Part shown: piece by piece, positions 52,620-62,652 of the stretch
Position numbering within the stretch: position 1 is the first letter of the stretch
How the letters are laid out: the number at the start of each line of letters is the position of its first letter
From: an uncultured Cytophagales bacterium
Lineage (GTDB): Bacteria > Bacteroidota > Bacteroidia > Cytophagales > UBA9547
Length of the DNA stretch: 64,000 nt
Direction: 5' to 3'
Assembly: GCA_945957555.1 (NCBI GenBank)
Contig: CAMFLX010000014.1
Coordinates: 1-64,000, forward strand
Position numbers and translations under genes: made by a program
Notes under the pieces: generated by a model
What the model was told of the DNA's origin: nothing
What the model saw: the letters and a program-made list of their open reading frames with translations, nothing else
Database searches by the model: none

Positions 52620-53630
52620 ATGGCACAAGATAAGCAAGTACCTACCCATAATCCGAGATTAGAATTCATTAAGGAAAACTGGCCAGGGAATCCTCTTCAT
52701 GTGGATTGTAAGAGTTATGTAAACTTGGATGGTGCTTCTGAGAGGGGATTAAGAGAGGTTTTAAAATGGCAATTGGGCAAAAAGCCGCTCAAGAGCCTCA
52801 AAAAGGGACAAAATTCTCCACTGGAGTTAGTCAATGATGGGTTTTTTCTAAACAAAGAAGTAAATGGTTTTACATGGTTGGGGCATACTACTTTTTTATT
52901 TGATATTGGAGATATTAGGCTTATTACTGATCCGATTCTGTATAATATTAGTTTGCTGAAGAGGTTTACTGAATTACCTTGCCATCCAGAAGCACTTGTA
53001 GAGATCGATTATATTTTACTATCGCATAACCATAGAGATCATATTGATGAGAGAAGTATCAAATTTTTATGCAAACAGAATCCCAATGCTATAATTCTTA
53101 CTGGCTTACAAACTGGAACCCTACTTAAAAAGTGGAAAGTTAAAAATGAAATTATTGAGGCTGGTTGGTATCAGTCTTATGGCTTAAATGGAAACCTAGA
53201 TGTACACTATCTTCCTGCCAAGCATTGGACTAGGAGATATCTTACTGATAACAATTTAACCCTTTGGGGAAGTTTTTTGATAAAGGCAAAGGCTATAGAT
53301 AAGAATATTTATTTTGGTGCAGATAGTGGCTATGGAATTCACTTCAAAGAGATTGGAGCACATTATCCTCAAATAGATTTTGCTTTATTGGGAATTGGTG
53401 CTTGTGAGCCTTATTGGTTTATGCATCCTAGTCATACGGGTCCTAAGGATGCGATTCGAGCGTTTCTGGATTTAAGCGCCCAGTGTCTGATTCCAATGCA
53501 TTATGGGACTTTTGATCTTAGTGATGAGCCTATTTTTTACCCAGAAAAAGAGCTTCGACGGATCGTCCAAGAAGGAGACCTTAATTTTGTCAAATTCAGT
53601 AAGATTGGAGAAAAGAACACATTTTTTTAA
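52620..53630 (+). CDS. MBL-fold hydrolase, NAPE-PLD/UlaG-like
   Basis: A 336-residue metallo-beta-lactamase fold protein. The metal motif SHNHRDHID (about 137-145), DPILYN upstream, the KHWTRR segment (about 201), GADSGYG (about 238) and MHYGTFD near the C-terminus match the group of N-acylphosphatidylethanolamine phospholipase D-like or UlaG-like hydrolases. The substrate is unknown: phospholipid-like or phosphodiester. No signal peptide is seen, so it acts in the cytoplasm. It is followed after 14 bases by the DUF4286 gene. Confidence 0.85.
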   Translation: MAQDKQVPTHNPRLEFIKENWPGNPLHVDCKSYVNLDGASERGLREVLKWQLGKKPLKSLKKGQNSPLELVNDGFFLNKEVNGFTWLGHTTFLFDIGDIRLITDPILYNISLLKRFTELPCHPEALVEIDYILLSHNHRDHIDERSIKFLCKQNPNAIILTGLQTGTLLKKWKVKNEIIEAGWYQSYGLNGNLDVHYLPAKHWTRRYLTDNNLTLWGSFLIKAKAIDKNIYFGADSGYGIHFKEIGAHYPQIDFALLGIGACEPYWFMHPSHTGPKDAIRAFLDLSAQCLIPMHYGTFDLSDEPIFYPEKELRRIVQEGDLNFVKFSKIGEKNTFF

Positions 53631-53644
53631 AATACATTTGTGAT

Positions 53645-53950
53645 ATGATAATTTACAACACCACATTTAATGTTGCCTCAGGCTTGGAAGATAAATTTCT
53701 TGATTTTTTAAAAGAGGAATATATTTTGGACTGTCTAAACACGCAACTTGTGAAAAATCCTAAGTTTATGAAACTATTGGGAGATTTGCCAGATGAAGGT
53801 AGCACCTACTCATTACAGTTTGATTGTGATCATATACAAGATTATTTGACTTTTGAAGCGGAGCATGCTGCTAGATTGCAAGGGGAGATCGTTCAGAGAT
53901 ATGGCGAAAATTGCTTGTTCTTTTCTAGTGTTTTACAAAGAATTTGGTAA
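53645..53950 (+). CDS. DUF4286 family protein
   Basis: A 101-residue small protein matching DUF4286 in length and form: MIIYNTTFNV start, the helix with the LDCLNTQLV segment, and YSLQFDCDHIQDYL before the C-terminal helix. The fold is probably ferredoxin-like (dimeric alpha-beta barrel). No function is known. It lies 14 bases after the MBL gene and is probably in its operon. Confidence 0.8.
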   Translation: MIIYNTTFNVASGLEDKFLDFLKEEYILDCLNTQLVKNPKFMKLLGDLPDEGSTYSLQFDCDHIQDYLTFEAEHAARLQGEIVQRYGENCLFFSSVLQRIW

Positions 53951-54045
53951 GTGTGTGTAATTCAGTATTCTATATGTAGTTGCACCATTGTATGAACTTA
54001 ATTTAAAAATACATGTTATAACATATAATTATAGAAATTATCATT

Positions 54046-54567
54046 ATGGCATGGAATATTGACAGCGCCCATTCAGAGGTGCAATTTAAGGTTAAACACT
54101 TGGTAATCTCAACAGTTACAGGTAGTTTTAATAGTTTTGAAGGTTCAGCCGAAGCTGCAGATGACAGTTTTGAGAATGCTTCAGTTCGATTCAGCTTGGA
54201 GGTATCTAGTATTTCTACAAATCAAATCGATAGGGATAACCATCTTAAGTCAGCAGATTTCTTTGATGCGGAAAAATTCCCCAAAATTACTTTTACAAAT
54301 GGTAAGTTGAAGAAAAAATCTGGTGATGATTATGTGCTTGAGGGCGATTTACAGATCAAGGAAATAACGAAGCCTATTTCACTAAGTGCATCACTTGGTG
54401 GCATTATGAAAGATCCATGGGGAAATACAAAGGCAGGCTTCGAGGTTAAAGGAAAGATTAACAGAAAGGATTTTGGGATTACCTGGAATTCAGTTACTGA
54501 AGCAGGTGGATTGCTGGTTGGCGAAGATGTTTCTTTTGATATCAATATTCAGCTTGTGAAGGCGTAA
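54046..54567 (+). CDS. YceI-family lipid-binding protein, cytoplasmic form
   Basis: A 173-residue YceI-like beta barrel that in relatives holds polyisoprenoid lipids. Start WNIDSAHSEVQFKVKHL, the central RDNHLKSADFFDAEKFPKI block (about 65-83), and NRKDFGITWN near 137 are family hallmarks. No signal peptide is present, unlike E. coli YceI, so it would stay in the cytoplasm. It is a single gene with a terminator at 54590; no clear promoter is seen in the 95 bases before it. Confidence 0.9.
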   Translation: MAWNIDSAHSEVQFKVKHLVISTVTGSFNSFEGSAEAADDSFENASVRFSLEVSSISTNQIDRDNHLKSADFFDAEKFPKITFTNGKLKKKSGDDYVLEGDLQIKEITKPISLSASLGGIMKDPWGNTKAGFEVKGKINRKDFGITWNSVTEAGGLLVGEDVSFDINIQLVKA

Positions 54568-54589
54568 TATTGGTTCTGATCAGTTTTTA

Positions 54590-54617
54590 AAATGGGGCTT
54601 ATGGCCCCATTTCTATT
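54590..54617 (+). terminator. Terminator after the YceI gene
   Basis: Perfect 9-bp stem AAATGGGGC (54590-54598) with GCCCCATTT (54604-54612), loop of five bases, T-rich tail. Confidence 0.85.
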
Positions 54618-54705
54618 TTACAATGGAAATCTAATAACAGGTAGATATTGTATTGGGTAAATACAGGTTGCCTGTAATAATTTTTTTCAGCACATAATAA
54701 ATCAT

Positions 54706-54713
54706 TAATTTTG
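54706..54713 (+). promoter_or_regulatory. -7 box before mutS
   Basis: TAATTTTG fits TAnnTTTG and lies 32 bases before the mutS ATG; no clear -33 TTG. Confidence 0.45.
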
Positions 54714-54745
54714 ATGCTACAAAATGTATTCAATATTATCGCTTT

Positions 54746-57355
54746 ATGGCAAAAACATCTGAAGAAACTCCTCTAATGAAGCAATACAATGCGATTAAAG
54801 CGAAATACCCAGGTGCTTTGTTATTATTTCGTGTTGGCGACTTTTATGAAACATTTGGTCCAGATGCCGAGAAGGCAAGTAGGATTTTAGGAATTACCTT
54901 AACTAAGAGAGGTGCTGGTTCTACTTCAGAAATTGCGCTTGCAGGATTTCCGCATCACTCGTTGGACAATTATCTGCCCAAGTTGGTAAAGGCTGGGCAG
55001 CGTGTGGCGGTATGTGACCAGCTTGAAGATCCCAAATCCGTTAAGGGGATTGTGAAACGAGGTGTTACGGAATTGGTTACTCCTGGTGTGTCTTTTAATG
55101 ATTACGTACTTGAGCAGAAGCGCAATAATTATTTGGCGGCCGTCCATATCGGAAAGAATGATTTTGGTGTTTCTTTCTTGGATGTTTCAACTGGCGAATA
55201 TTTGGTTGCGCAAGGCCAAAAAGAATACATAGATAAGCTTTTACAAAGTTTTGATCCTTCAGAGGTTTTATGTGCAAAGCCTAAAAAGGCAGAATTTATT
55301 AAATTGTTTTCAGATGATTACAACAATTTTTTCCAAGAAGATTGGATCTATACGCATGAGTATGCACATGAAATTTTAACGAGACACTTCAATACAGTAA
55401 ACTTAAAAGGTTTTGGTGTTGAGAATTTGATAGAAGGTGTAGTTGCGGCAGGGGCTATTATGCAGTATTTGAATGATACAGAACATAAGGAGATCAATCA
55501 TATTTCTGCTATTTCAAGATTAGAAGAAGATAGGTATGTCTGGTTGGATAAGTTTACAATTCGTAATCTTGAATTGGTTTTTTCTCAATATGATGGTGGT
55601 GTACCGCTTATAGATATTTTAGATAAGACTAATACTCCAATGGGGGGGAGATTACTCAGGAAATGGATGATATTGCCTCTAAAGGAACTTAAACCAATCG
55701 AAGAAAGGCTTAATGTTGTTGAGAACTTTATTAATGAGCAAGGTTTCTTAGATAGTTTAAGGCAGGTGTTGACTCCAATTGGAGATTTAGAGCGTTTGAT
55801 ATCAAAGGTTGCTGTACGTAGGGTAAACCCAAGGGAGATGAATCAATTGAAAAAGGCATTGATTCAAATACCGCATATTAAAAACTTAATTCAAGAATTG
55901 AAAGCAAGTTCTGAAGGTTTGCAAAAATTGATAGGACAAGTTCATGACTGTGAGTTTATCCAAAAGAAAATAGAACAAATTCTTAAAGTTGAAACCCCTG
56001 TAGTAAGTAATCAGGGGAATTTGATTAACGATGGAGTTGATGCTGAACTAGATAAACTTCGCGTAATTGCTTTCTCTGGAAAGGATTATTTATTACAGAT
56101 TCAACAACGAGAAGCGCAAAGGACGGGGATTGGATCTTTGAAGATTTCATATAATAAAGTGTTCGGGTATTATATTGAGGTTACAAATACGCATAAAGAT
56201 AAAGTACCGAATGATTGGATTAGAAAGCAGACTTTAGCCAATGCGGAAAGGTATATCACGGAGGAACTTAAAGAATATGAAGAGAAGATTTTAAGTGCGG
56301 AAGATAAGATTCACGTCATAGAACAGCGTCTTTTTGAAGATTTGATTGGTCTGGTTGCAGAATTCATTCCACAAATCCAACAGAATGCTCAAATCGTAGC
56401 CAGAATCGACTGTTTGTGTTCTTTTGCTCAGGTTGCTGTTGAGAATAATTATGTGAAGCCAAGTGTAGATGAGTCAAAAGTTCTGGATATTAAAGAAGGT
56501 CGGCATCCTGTAATAGAAAGACAACTGCAGATAGGTGAAAATTATATACCTAATGATATATACCTTGACGATGCCACTCAGCAGATTATGATTATTACTG
56601 GTCCAAACATGGCAGGGAAGTCGGCATTGCTTAGACAAACGGCCTTGATTGCCCTTATGGCTCAGATGGGGAGTTTTGTGCCAGCTGCTGCGGCAAGTAT
56701 TGGGCTTGTGGATAAGGTGTTTACTCGAGTAGGGGCGAGCGATAACCTTTCGAAGGGGGAGTCTACATTTATGGTTGAAATGACAGAAACCGCTAGTATC
56801 CTAAACAATTTGAGCGACAGGAGTCTTATCCTTATGGATGAGATTGGTAGGGGTACCAGTACTTATGATGGTGTATCCATAGCTTGGGCGATTGTTGAGT
56901 ATTTACACCAATATAAGAAAGGTAAAGCTAAAACACTATTTGCGACACATTATCACGAACTTAATCAATTGGCGGAAGATTTTCCTCGTGTAAAAAATTA
57001 TAATGTTTCGGTAAAAGAGTTAGGGAATAAGATTGTGTTTATGCGTAAACTCAAAGAAGGCGGATCTGAACATAGTTTTGGTATCCATGTCGCTCAATTG
57101 GCAGGAATGCCTAATCCCATTGTTCTGAGAGCAAATGAAATTATGCATCACTTGGAAAAGGAGAAAGTAAAATCTGAAACTAAAAAGAATTTAAAGGAAA
57201 TGCCCAAAAATAATTATCAACTTAGTATTTTTGAAGCTAATGATCCTAACTATATAAAAGTCAAAGAGTTGTTGGATGTAATAGACATCAATACTATCTC
57301 CCCAGTAGAGGCATTATTGAAACTTAATGAAATAAAAAGTGCAATAGGACAATAA
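54746..57355 (+). CDS. mutS: DNA mismatch repair protein MutS
   Basis: An 869-residue MutS1 with the mismatch-reading FYE motif (VGDFYETFG, about 32-40), connector, lever and clamp domains (about 130-580), and the ATPase: Walker A GPNMAGKS (about 623-630), Walker [17 protein letters not shown], and FATHYHEL. The C-terminal part after about 800 contains a Lys/Glu-rich linker and the final helix-turn-helix used for dimerisation. Length is normal. It stands as the last housekeeping gene before the polysaccharide locus; mutL is not here. Confidence 0.97.
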   Translation: MAKTSEETPLMKQYNAIKAKYPGALLLFRVGDFYETFGPDAEKASRILGITLTKRGAGSTSEIALAGFPHHSLDNYLPKLVKAGQRVAVCDQLEDPKSVKGIVKRGVTELVTPGVSFNDYVLEQKRNNYLAAVHIGKNDFGVSFLDVSTGEYLVAQGQKEYIDKLLQSFDPSEVLCAKPKKAEFIKLFSDDYNNFFQEDWIYTHEYAHEILTRHFNTVNLKGFGVENLIEGVVAAGAIMQYLNDTEHKEINHISAISRLEEDRYVWLDKFTIRNLELVFSQYDGGVPLIDILDKTNTPMGGRLLRKWMILPLKELKPIEERLNVVENFINEQGFLDSLRQVLTPIGDLERLISKVAVRRVNPREMNQLKKALIQIPHIKNLIQELKASSEGLQKLIGQVHDCEFIQKKIEQILKVETPVVSNQGNLINDGVDAELDKLRVIAFSGKDYLLQIQQREAQRTGIGSLKISYNKVFGYYIEVTNTHKDKVPNDWIRKQTLANAERYITEELKEYEEKILSAEDKIHVIEQRLFEDLIGLVAEFIPQIQQNAQIVARIDCLCSFAQVAVENNYVKPSVDESKVLDIKEGRHPVIERQLQIGENYIPNDIYLDDATQQIMIITGPNMAGKSALLRQTALIALMAQMGSFVPAAAASIGLVDKVFTRVGASDNLSKGESTFMVEMTETASILNNLSDRSLILMDEIGRGTSTYDGVSIAWAIVEYLHQYKKGKAKTLFATHYHELNQLAEDFPRVKNYNVSVKELGNKIVFMRKLKEGGSEHSFGIHVAQLAGMPNPIVLRANEIMHHLEKEKVKSETKKNLKEMPKNNYQLSIFEANDPNYIKVKELLDVIDINTISPVEALLKLNEIKSAIGQ

Positions 57356-57456
57356 ATTTTAAAAAAAGTCGTTACCGTTTTTGGTTGTTTTTTAAATAAC
57401 GTTTTTGGATATTTGGGCGCTCAAAGGCAAAATGTCCCATAGACTATAAAGATCAA

Positions 57457-58782
57457 ATGTTTAAGAGGTCAGCAGAAAGTATATTTAACTATTTATCATT
57501 TGTATTATTGAGCCTAAGTATCATTACTTCTTCTTTCGATATTTGTTTACAAGTTAAGATAAGCAGTTTTAATATCAGGTTTAGTGTTGTATGCATGATC
57601 TTACTAAATTTGGTATTCATGTTTAAGCTGATTACCCAGAAAAATACAAGTATAAAACTGATAGCTCCAGTAAGTGTAACAATTTGGATCCTTTTTTTGA
57701 TCATATTTATTCCCAATACGCATTTCTTAGCAAGAAATATCTTGTACATGGTTTGGTTGATGATATACATATGGCTTATCATCAGTGTAGGTCAGTTTAG
57801 TACAAAAAGAGAATATTTCTTCAAAATTATAAAAGTATACATATATTCTAATGCTTTAATCAGTATGATAGGGATACTACAATTTTTCCTCTTTTATATG
57901 GGGATAAATTTTTTTCTAGCGCAGGCATTTTCTCCTAATTTCCCAAGAATTAGCGGTTTTTCTTATGAACCATCCTATTATGCTACATTTCTAGTTACTG
58001 GTTTTGTGACAAATTTATATTTGTTAAATCATAAGTCTGCGTATTTCAATTATAAGTTTTTGGTCGTTAATCAAATTTTGATGTTCATTGCAATTTTCAT
58101 GTCTACATCAAAACTTGTTATACCTACGATACTTGTAGTTATCGCATTAACGAGTATTTTCGATGTGTTAAATAGGTTGTTAACGAGATTTACAATATAC
58201 ATTAAAGATATAATATCAATTTCATTACTAATGATTACATTATTAGTACCTATATACTATTTACTATTTGATTTTGACAAGGTACGTTTTTTGTTTAACG
58301 GTTTGGGAATTGAGGGTACTGTGTCTCATTCTGTAACAATACGTGAAAGAGATTTTGAACATACCGTTCAGGCTTTTACTAATAGTCCATTAGTGGGTTA
58401 CAGCTTGGGTGGGGTTCCAAGTGCAATAGGAGAGATCAGGGGCGTGTTTGTGACAAATAATGAACTGGCAAAAGAAAATGAGGGTATGAATATCTTTATG
58501 GAGACATTAGCGGGTAGTGGAGTTTTTGGTTTTCTCTTTTTTCTCTTTTTTGTTTTTTCTCTTTTATTTAAACCTATGTCTCTTGCTAAGAGACTTGAAA
58601 AGAATGGTATTGAACCTGAATTGGCAATAATACTGAGGGCTTTATTTTGGGGAGGGCTAGTACTATTATTTATATTAAACTTCAATCAAAACATATTGAG
58701 ACCCTTTCTTTGGATGCATTTTGCGATCATGAACCTTGCGTATTTTTTTGCTAAAAACAAACTAAAAGAAAAATTGCTTTAG
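57457..58782 (+). CDS. Wzy / O-antigen ligase-like membrane protein
   Basis: A 441-residue polytopic membrane protein with about eleven helices and one larger periplasmic loop (about 290-345, with SVTIRERDFEH and LVGYSLGGVPS). This is the layout of Wzy polymerases and WaaL ligases, which link lipid-bound oligosaccharides at the periplasmic face. A choice between polymerase and ligase is not possible by sequence. It opens the polysaccharide locus and is AT-rich. The next gene (Wzz-like) supports the polymerase reading. Confidence 0.75.
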   Translation: MFKRSAESIFNYLSFVLLSLSIITSSFDICLQVKISSFNIRFSVVCMILLNLVFMFKLITQKNTSIKLIAPVSVTIWILFLIIFIPNTHFLARNILYMVWLMIYIWLIISVGQFSTKREYFFKIIKVYIYSNALISMIGILQFFLFYMGINFFLAQAFSPNFPRISGFSYEPSYYATFLVTGFVTNLYLLNHKSAYFNYKFLVVNQILMFIAIFMSTSKLVIPTILVVIALTSIFDVLNRLLTRFTIYIKDIISISLLMITLLVPIYYLLFDFDKVRFLFNGLGIEGTVSHSVTIRERDFEHTVQAFTNSPLVGYSLGGVPSAIGEIRGVFVTNNELAKENEGMNIFMETLAGSGVFGFLFFLFFVFSLLFKPMSLAKRLEKNGIEPELAIILRALFWGGLVLLFILNFNQNILRPFLWMHFAIMNLAYFFAKNKLKEKLL

Positions 58783-58815
58783 AAAATTCATATTTAAAAT
58801 ATAATATTGCAGATT

Positions 58816-59688
58816 ATGAAAGAACATAACGAAGAAATATCAATTTGGGAGGTTTTGTCGTTTCTCAAAAAAGTTATCACACACAGTAAGGCACTATTCA
58901 AAAAATTGATTTTTATATGGGTTGTCATATTCGCTTTGGGATATATATATTATTCTCTTGGTTCAAAAAGTTATCAATCCGAAATGTATGTTTCTACAAA
59001 GAACATGAATAGGGAAGAGTTAAGTTCTCAGATTATTTATCTGAACAAGCTGATATTTTATAGTGGTTATGATGAATTATCCTCATTGTTAGGGATTCCA
59101 CAAAGTGATGCCTCAAATTTACAGGATTTTAGAATAGAGCCTTATGTGGTTGAGGAACCAACCGAAGGGGAACCTGAAAAGAGAGAAAGAGGGACACAGT
59201 CAAAGATTACCGTGAAGTCAAAATCAAGTATGACCTTTAAGATTCTCAACAATACATTGGCCGATTATTTGAACAATACCGCTTATTCTGAAATGCTTAA
59301 TGGATCTCAGAAGGACAAACTCTTAAAACTTAAAAACACATATACTTCAGAATTGCACAAACTGGACTCTTTAGAAAGTAAGACATCTAGTTTTAAAATG
59401 AGAAGAGATGATGATTTGGGTATAATCTTGGATGGACCCAGTGAAGTGGCAAAAGCGAGGATTAGTTTAATTGAAAAAATTGCCCAAACTGAGAAGGACC
59501 TTAGAACAGATATTGGTGTAAAAGTAATCAAGGAATTTTATATTCCTAGCAAACCTTATTATCTTTTTAAATTTTCTTATGTATTAATTTCTTTTGTAGC
59601 ATGTGTATTGATTTCATATCTGTTTATTGCATTGTTTTTAATTGTTAATACTAAGTTGAGTGATTTTGAAAAACAGTTGATCCAATGA
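58816..59688 (+). CDS. Wzz-like chain length determinant
   Basis: A 290-residue protein with the layout of Wzz co-polymerases: a short cytoplasmic N-terminus (ISIWEVLSFLKK), a first helix at about 34-53, a periplasmic helical part (about 55-245) rich in Lys/Glu/Ser, and a second helix at about 252-276. The cytoplasmic C-terminus is short, with no tyrosine kinase domain. The frame is open from a TTG at 58807, but ATG 58816 is preferred. It would set polymer length together with the preceding Wzy-like protein. Confidence 0.8.
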   Translation: MKEHNEEISIWEVLSFLKKVITHSKALFKKLIFIWVVIFALGYIYYSLGSKSYQSEMYVSTKNMNREELSSQIIYLNKLIFYSGYDELSSLLGIPQSDASNLQDFRIEPYVVEEPTEGEPEKRERGTQSKITVKSKSSMTFKILNNTLADYLNNTAYSEMLNGSQKDKLLKLKNTYTSELHKLDSLESKTSSFKMRRDDDLGIILDGPSEVAKARISLIEKIAQTEKDLRTDIGVKVIKEFYIPSKPYYLFKFSYVLISFVACVLISYLFIALFLIVNTKLSDFEKQLIQ

Positions 59689-59985
59689 TTTTAGAAAGAA
59701 AGCATTGTTTAAAATTGTATATTTAGACGCTTAAATAAAATATTGGTTAGTTATTAATGCATATTTAAACAAAAGCATTTTAATTCTGGTATAAATCAAT
59801 TATTAAAAATTAGGTTGCTAGTTTTAAATAATGACAATTAGACTTGAGTTTGCACTTAAGTTGTCTGGTTTTATCTAAAGTTAAAACAAAATTAAATATG
59901 ATATTAGACTAACTTATTTGTCATTTTAGGCTGTTTAATTATTAAAATATATTAATTAATAATTGATTTAAAAAAGTTTTTCTTA
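59689..59985. other. Very AT-rich intergenic DNA in the polysaccharide locus
   Basis: About 300 bases at roughly 22-25% GC between the Wzz-like gene and a doubtful small ORF. No promoter box, repeat or ORF is convincing. Confidence 0.5.
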
Positions 59986-60417
59986 GTGAATAAAATACTT
60001 TTATTTTACGTTGCCTTTAAGCTATTAAAAGATAAAGTACAGAATTTAAGTTGTTGTGATTTTTTCGTCATACTAGTAAATAAGTTCCACTTGTTTATTA
60101 GTATAGTCCGTCAGAATAATATTGACTTAGTTGGTGTGCTAATTTTTATAAAAAATCTAATCATTTTGTTTTTTGTTTTAAACTGTATTCCGATTTTATA
60201 TTCATTGTATTTTGGTGGAGTATTTGGTTTTATTGTAAAATTATCTAGTTGTTCAGTTGTGCTTTTTGTGCTGTTAAGCCTAGGAGGTTTGATATTCGAC
60301 CTAATTAAAGTAGAGTTAAAGTATCTTTTGTTAAGTTGCATTTATATTTCAATTACACCCCCAAATAATTTGCAAGCCATAATTTTATTAATCAGTAACC
60401 CCTCCAAGATTAGTTAG
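59986..60417 (+). CDS. Possible small membrane protein (doubtful)
   Basis: An open frame of 143 codons beginning at GTG, in DNA so AT-rich that stops should occur about every 11 codons, so the length is notable. The product is hydrophobic, with three to four possible helices (around residues 22-40, 48-70, 76-106 and 110-135). It has no recognisable family and no visible ribosome-binding site. T-rich DNA gives hydrophobic translations by itself, so it may be spurious. It would lie between the Wzz-like and acetyltransferase genes. Confidence 0.3.
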   Translation: MNKILLFYVAFKLLKDKVQNLSCCDFFVILVNKFHLFISIVRQNNIDLVGVLIFIKNLIILFFVLNCIPILYSLYFGGVFGFIVKLSSCSVVLFVLLSLGGLIFDLIKVELKYLLLSCIYISITPPNNLQAIILLISNPSKIS

Positions 60418-60438
60418 GAATAAAATATGTAAATTAAG

Positions 60439-61035
60439 ATGTTACGAAAATTTTTAAAAATATTTTATATTAAGTTAATTAAAAAATATTATAAATCATT
60501 TTATTCATTAAGTATTGGGAGGAACACAGTGATACATAGGCCAAAGAAGTTGGAAGGGGCTCAGAATATTTACATAGGTAATAACTCGTTTATTGGTTCA
60601 GACGCATGGTTGGCAACCTTCCCAACATATCATGGCATAAAATATAGTCCTAAAATCATCATTGAAGACAATGTGAGCATAGGTAGATATGCAAATATTA
60701 CAGCGATAGATCAAATTACGATAAAGAGTGGATGTTTGATAAGTGAGTTTTTTTATACGTCAGATCATTCCCATGGTTACGATCCTTCCTTAGGGATTTA
60801 TCCTGCCGAACAGCAATTGTTTTCCAAGGGAAAAGTAACTATTGGGCCTGGTTGTTTTATTGGTTTTAGAGTTTGTGTGATGCCTGGAGTAAATATAGGC
60901 AAGGGCTGTGTTGTGGGAAGTAATTCAGTTGTTACCAAGGATCTCCCTGATTTTACAATTGCTGTAGGAGTACCGGCAAAGGCTATAAAAAGGTTTAATT
61001 TTGATACCAAAACTTGGGTAAATATAGAATTATGA
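60439..61035 (+). CDS. Hexapeptide-repeat O-acetyltransferase
   Basis: A 198-residue left-handed beta-helix acyltransferase (WcaF/NodL-like). Hexapeptide repeats run over about 25-175 (for example IYIGNNSFIG, VSIGRYANI, VTIGPGCFIG, VNIGKGCVVG). The probable catalytic His is in SDHSHGY (about 110-116), and the VPAKAIKRF end is typical. It would add O-acetyl groups to surface sugars. It belongs to the polysaccharide locus and precedes a glycosyltransferase gene by 44 bases. Confidence 0.87.
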   Translation: MLRKFLKIFYIKLIKKYYKSFYSLSIGRNTVIHRPKKLEGAQNIYIGNNSFIGSDAWLATFPTYHGIKYSPKIIIEDNVSIGRYANITAIDQITIKSGCLISEFFYTSDHSHGYDPSLGIYPAEQQLFSKGKVTIGPGCFIGFRVCVMPGVNIGKGCVVGSNSVVTKDLPDFTIAVGVPAKAIKRFNFDTKTWVNIEL

Positions 61036-61079
61036 GGTTGTATTTACTATAATAAGACCTTGGATTTAAATAGAATAGA

Positions 61080-62363
61080 ATGAAAGCAATTTTTACTATA
61101 GTGGCAAAAAATTATTTGCCATTGGCATATTCATTACAATACTCAGTTAAAAAGAACAATCCAAGTATTGATTTTTTTGTGTTTGTTTGTGATAATAAGG
61201 AAGAAGGCGATATTTTAGATTTAGAAACCAAACATATTTTTCCTGATGAAATTGGAATTTCTGAGGAATTACTACATGATTTGTCATTCAAATACAATGT
61301 TACGGAGTTTTGTACATCAATAAAACCCTTTAGTTTTCAATATTTAAAGGATAAAGGATATAGTAAGGCAATATATTTTGACCCTGATATATTGGTTTAC
61401 CAATCTCTTGATTTCATTTTTAAAGCATTAGAAAGTCATTTTCTTGTGATAACACCTCATTATTGCCAGTTAGAACAAGAATATACAGGGGTAAGAAATG
61501 AAGGTATGATTTTGTTTTCTGGGGTTTATAATTTAGGCTTTTGTGCGGTGAACCTAATTAATGAAGGCGCAAAGTTTATCAATTGGTGGGGAGCTCGATT
61601 AGAAAAGTATAGTTATGCTGATAAAACAGATGGACTACATACAGATCAAAAATGGATTGATATTGTACATTGTATTTTTGAAGAACCAATATGTATTTTA
61701 AAGCATCCAGGAACCAATGCAGCAATTTGGAACATGCATGAAAGAGTTTTGTCTAAGGCTGGAGATACTTGGATGATATCTTTTAAGGGGGCACATGAAG
61801 AATTTCCTCTTATATTTTATCACTTTTCAAGTTTCAATTATTATTCAGAGCAAATGCCTAATAAATTGTTCCCAGATTATTTGAAAAGATTTCCATTAAT
61901 GGATCTTCTTTGTAAACAATATAGATCGATCCTTCTTGAAAACAAATTGTTTGAGTATAAATCCTATAAATATTCTTATAATTTTTACAGAAACGGAGAT
62001 CCTGTTTCTCCGTTGCATAGAAGGATTTACCGAAGGCTAAAGGATTTGAGGATTTATGAAGGTACTAATCCTTTTGAAGTCGGCAAAGGAAGCCTTTATG
62101 ATAAATTTAAAATTAATAATTTATTGTTTGAGAAGGATAGAAATCTTGAAGGTCAGAATGAAACAAATATGGATTCGTTTGACACAAAGGTTGAAAAGAT
62201 TAACTTGGGGATGAGGCTCATGAAATCAGTTTTGGGTATTGAAAAGTATTTTCTATTAGTTAAATTCTTTCAGAGGTATTTCAGGTTTGAAAATCAATAT
62301 TTCTTGATCAAGGAATATAGGAATCAGTATAAATATTTAAATGAAAACAGACCAGATGTGTAA
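61080..62363 (+). CDS. GT-A glycosyltransferase (DxD type)
   Basis: A 427-residue cytoplasmic glycosyltransferase. Residues 1-260 resemble GT8-like GT-A folds: the start MKAIFTIVAKNYLPLAYSL, the acidic FDPDILVY (about 100-107) with the metal-binding DxD, and the GTNAAIWN block (about 217-224). The last 130 residues are helical and without family match. The sugar donor is unknown. It lies at the end of the plus-strand run, facing the minus-strand glf operon. Confidence 0.75.
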   Translation: MKAIFTIVAKNYLPLAYSLQYSVKKNNPSIDFFVFVCDNKEEGDILDLETKHIFPDEIGISEELLHDLSFKYNVTEFCTSIKPFSFQYLKDKGYSKAIYFDPDILVYQSLDFIFKALESHFLVITPHYCQLEQEYTGVRNEGMILFSGVYNLGFCAVNLINEGAKFINWWGARLEKYSYADKTDGLHTDQKWIDIVHCIFEEPICILKHPGTNAAIWNMHERVLSKAGDTWMISFKGAHEEFPLIFYHFSSFNYYSEQMPNKLFPDYLKRFPLMDLLCKQYRSILLENKLFEYKSYKYSYNFYRNGDPVSPLHRRIYRRLKDLRIYEGTNPFEVGKGSLYDKFKINNLLFEKDRNLEGQNETNMDSFDTKVEKINLGMRLMKSVLGIEKYFLLVKFFQRYFRFENQYFLIKEYRNQYKYLNENRPDV

Positions 62364-62652
62364 AAGAATAGGTTGGTGATGAAATCATAAATTGAAGTGT
62401 TGCTTTGGTTTTGATGTTGTACTAATTTTTATATTATGAATTTCAAATAAATAGTAAAATAGAGTCTATTGTTTTGAAATTAAAAATCTAAATTGGTAAA
62501 AAATTGAAATAGTTAGTAATTAATAATTCAAATTTTTCGAAATTGGTATGGATGATTTTGAGACTTCATTATTTCACTAAAATCCTGTATAATGTGTTAT
62601 GAATGGTCAATATTATTAATCCATGCACATAAAGAATATTGGGATGAACTTT
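62364..62652. other. Convergent AT-rich gap
   Basis: About 290 bases of very AT-rich DNA between the convergent glycosyltransferase genes. I see no terminator with a strong stem, no ORF and no repeat. Confidence 0.5.

Noticed and set aside
60111-60341. Minus-strand ORF of 76 codons opposite the doubtful membrane ORF
   Set aside because: Shorter than the plus frame, no hydrophobic or family pattern, AT-rich chance frame.
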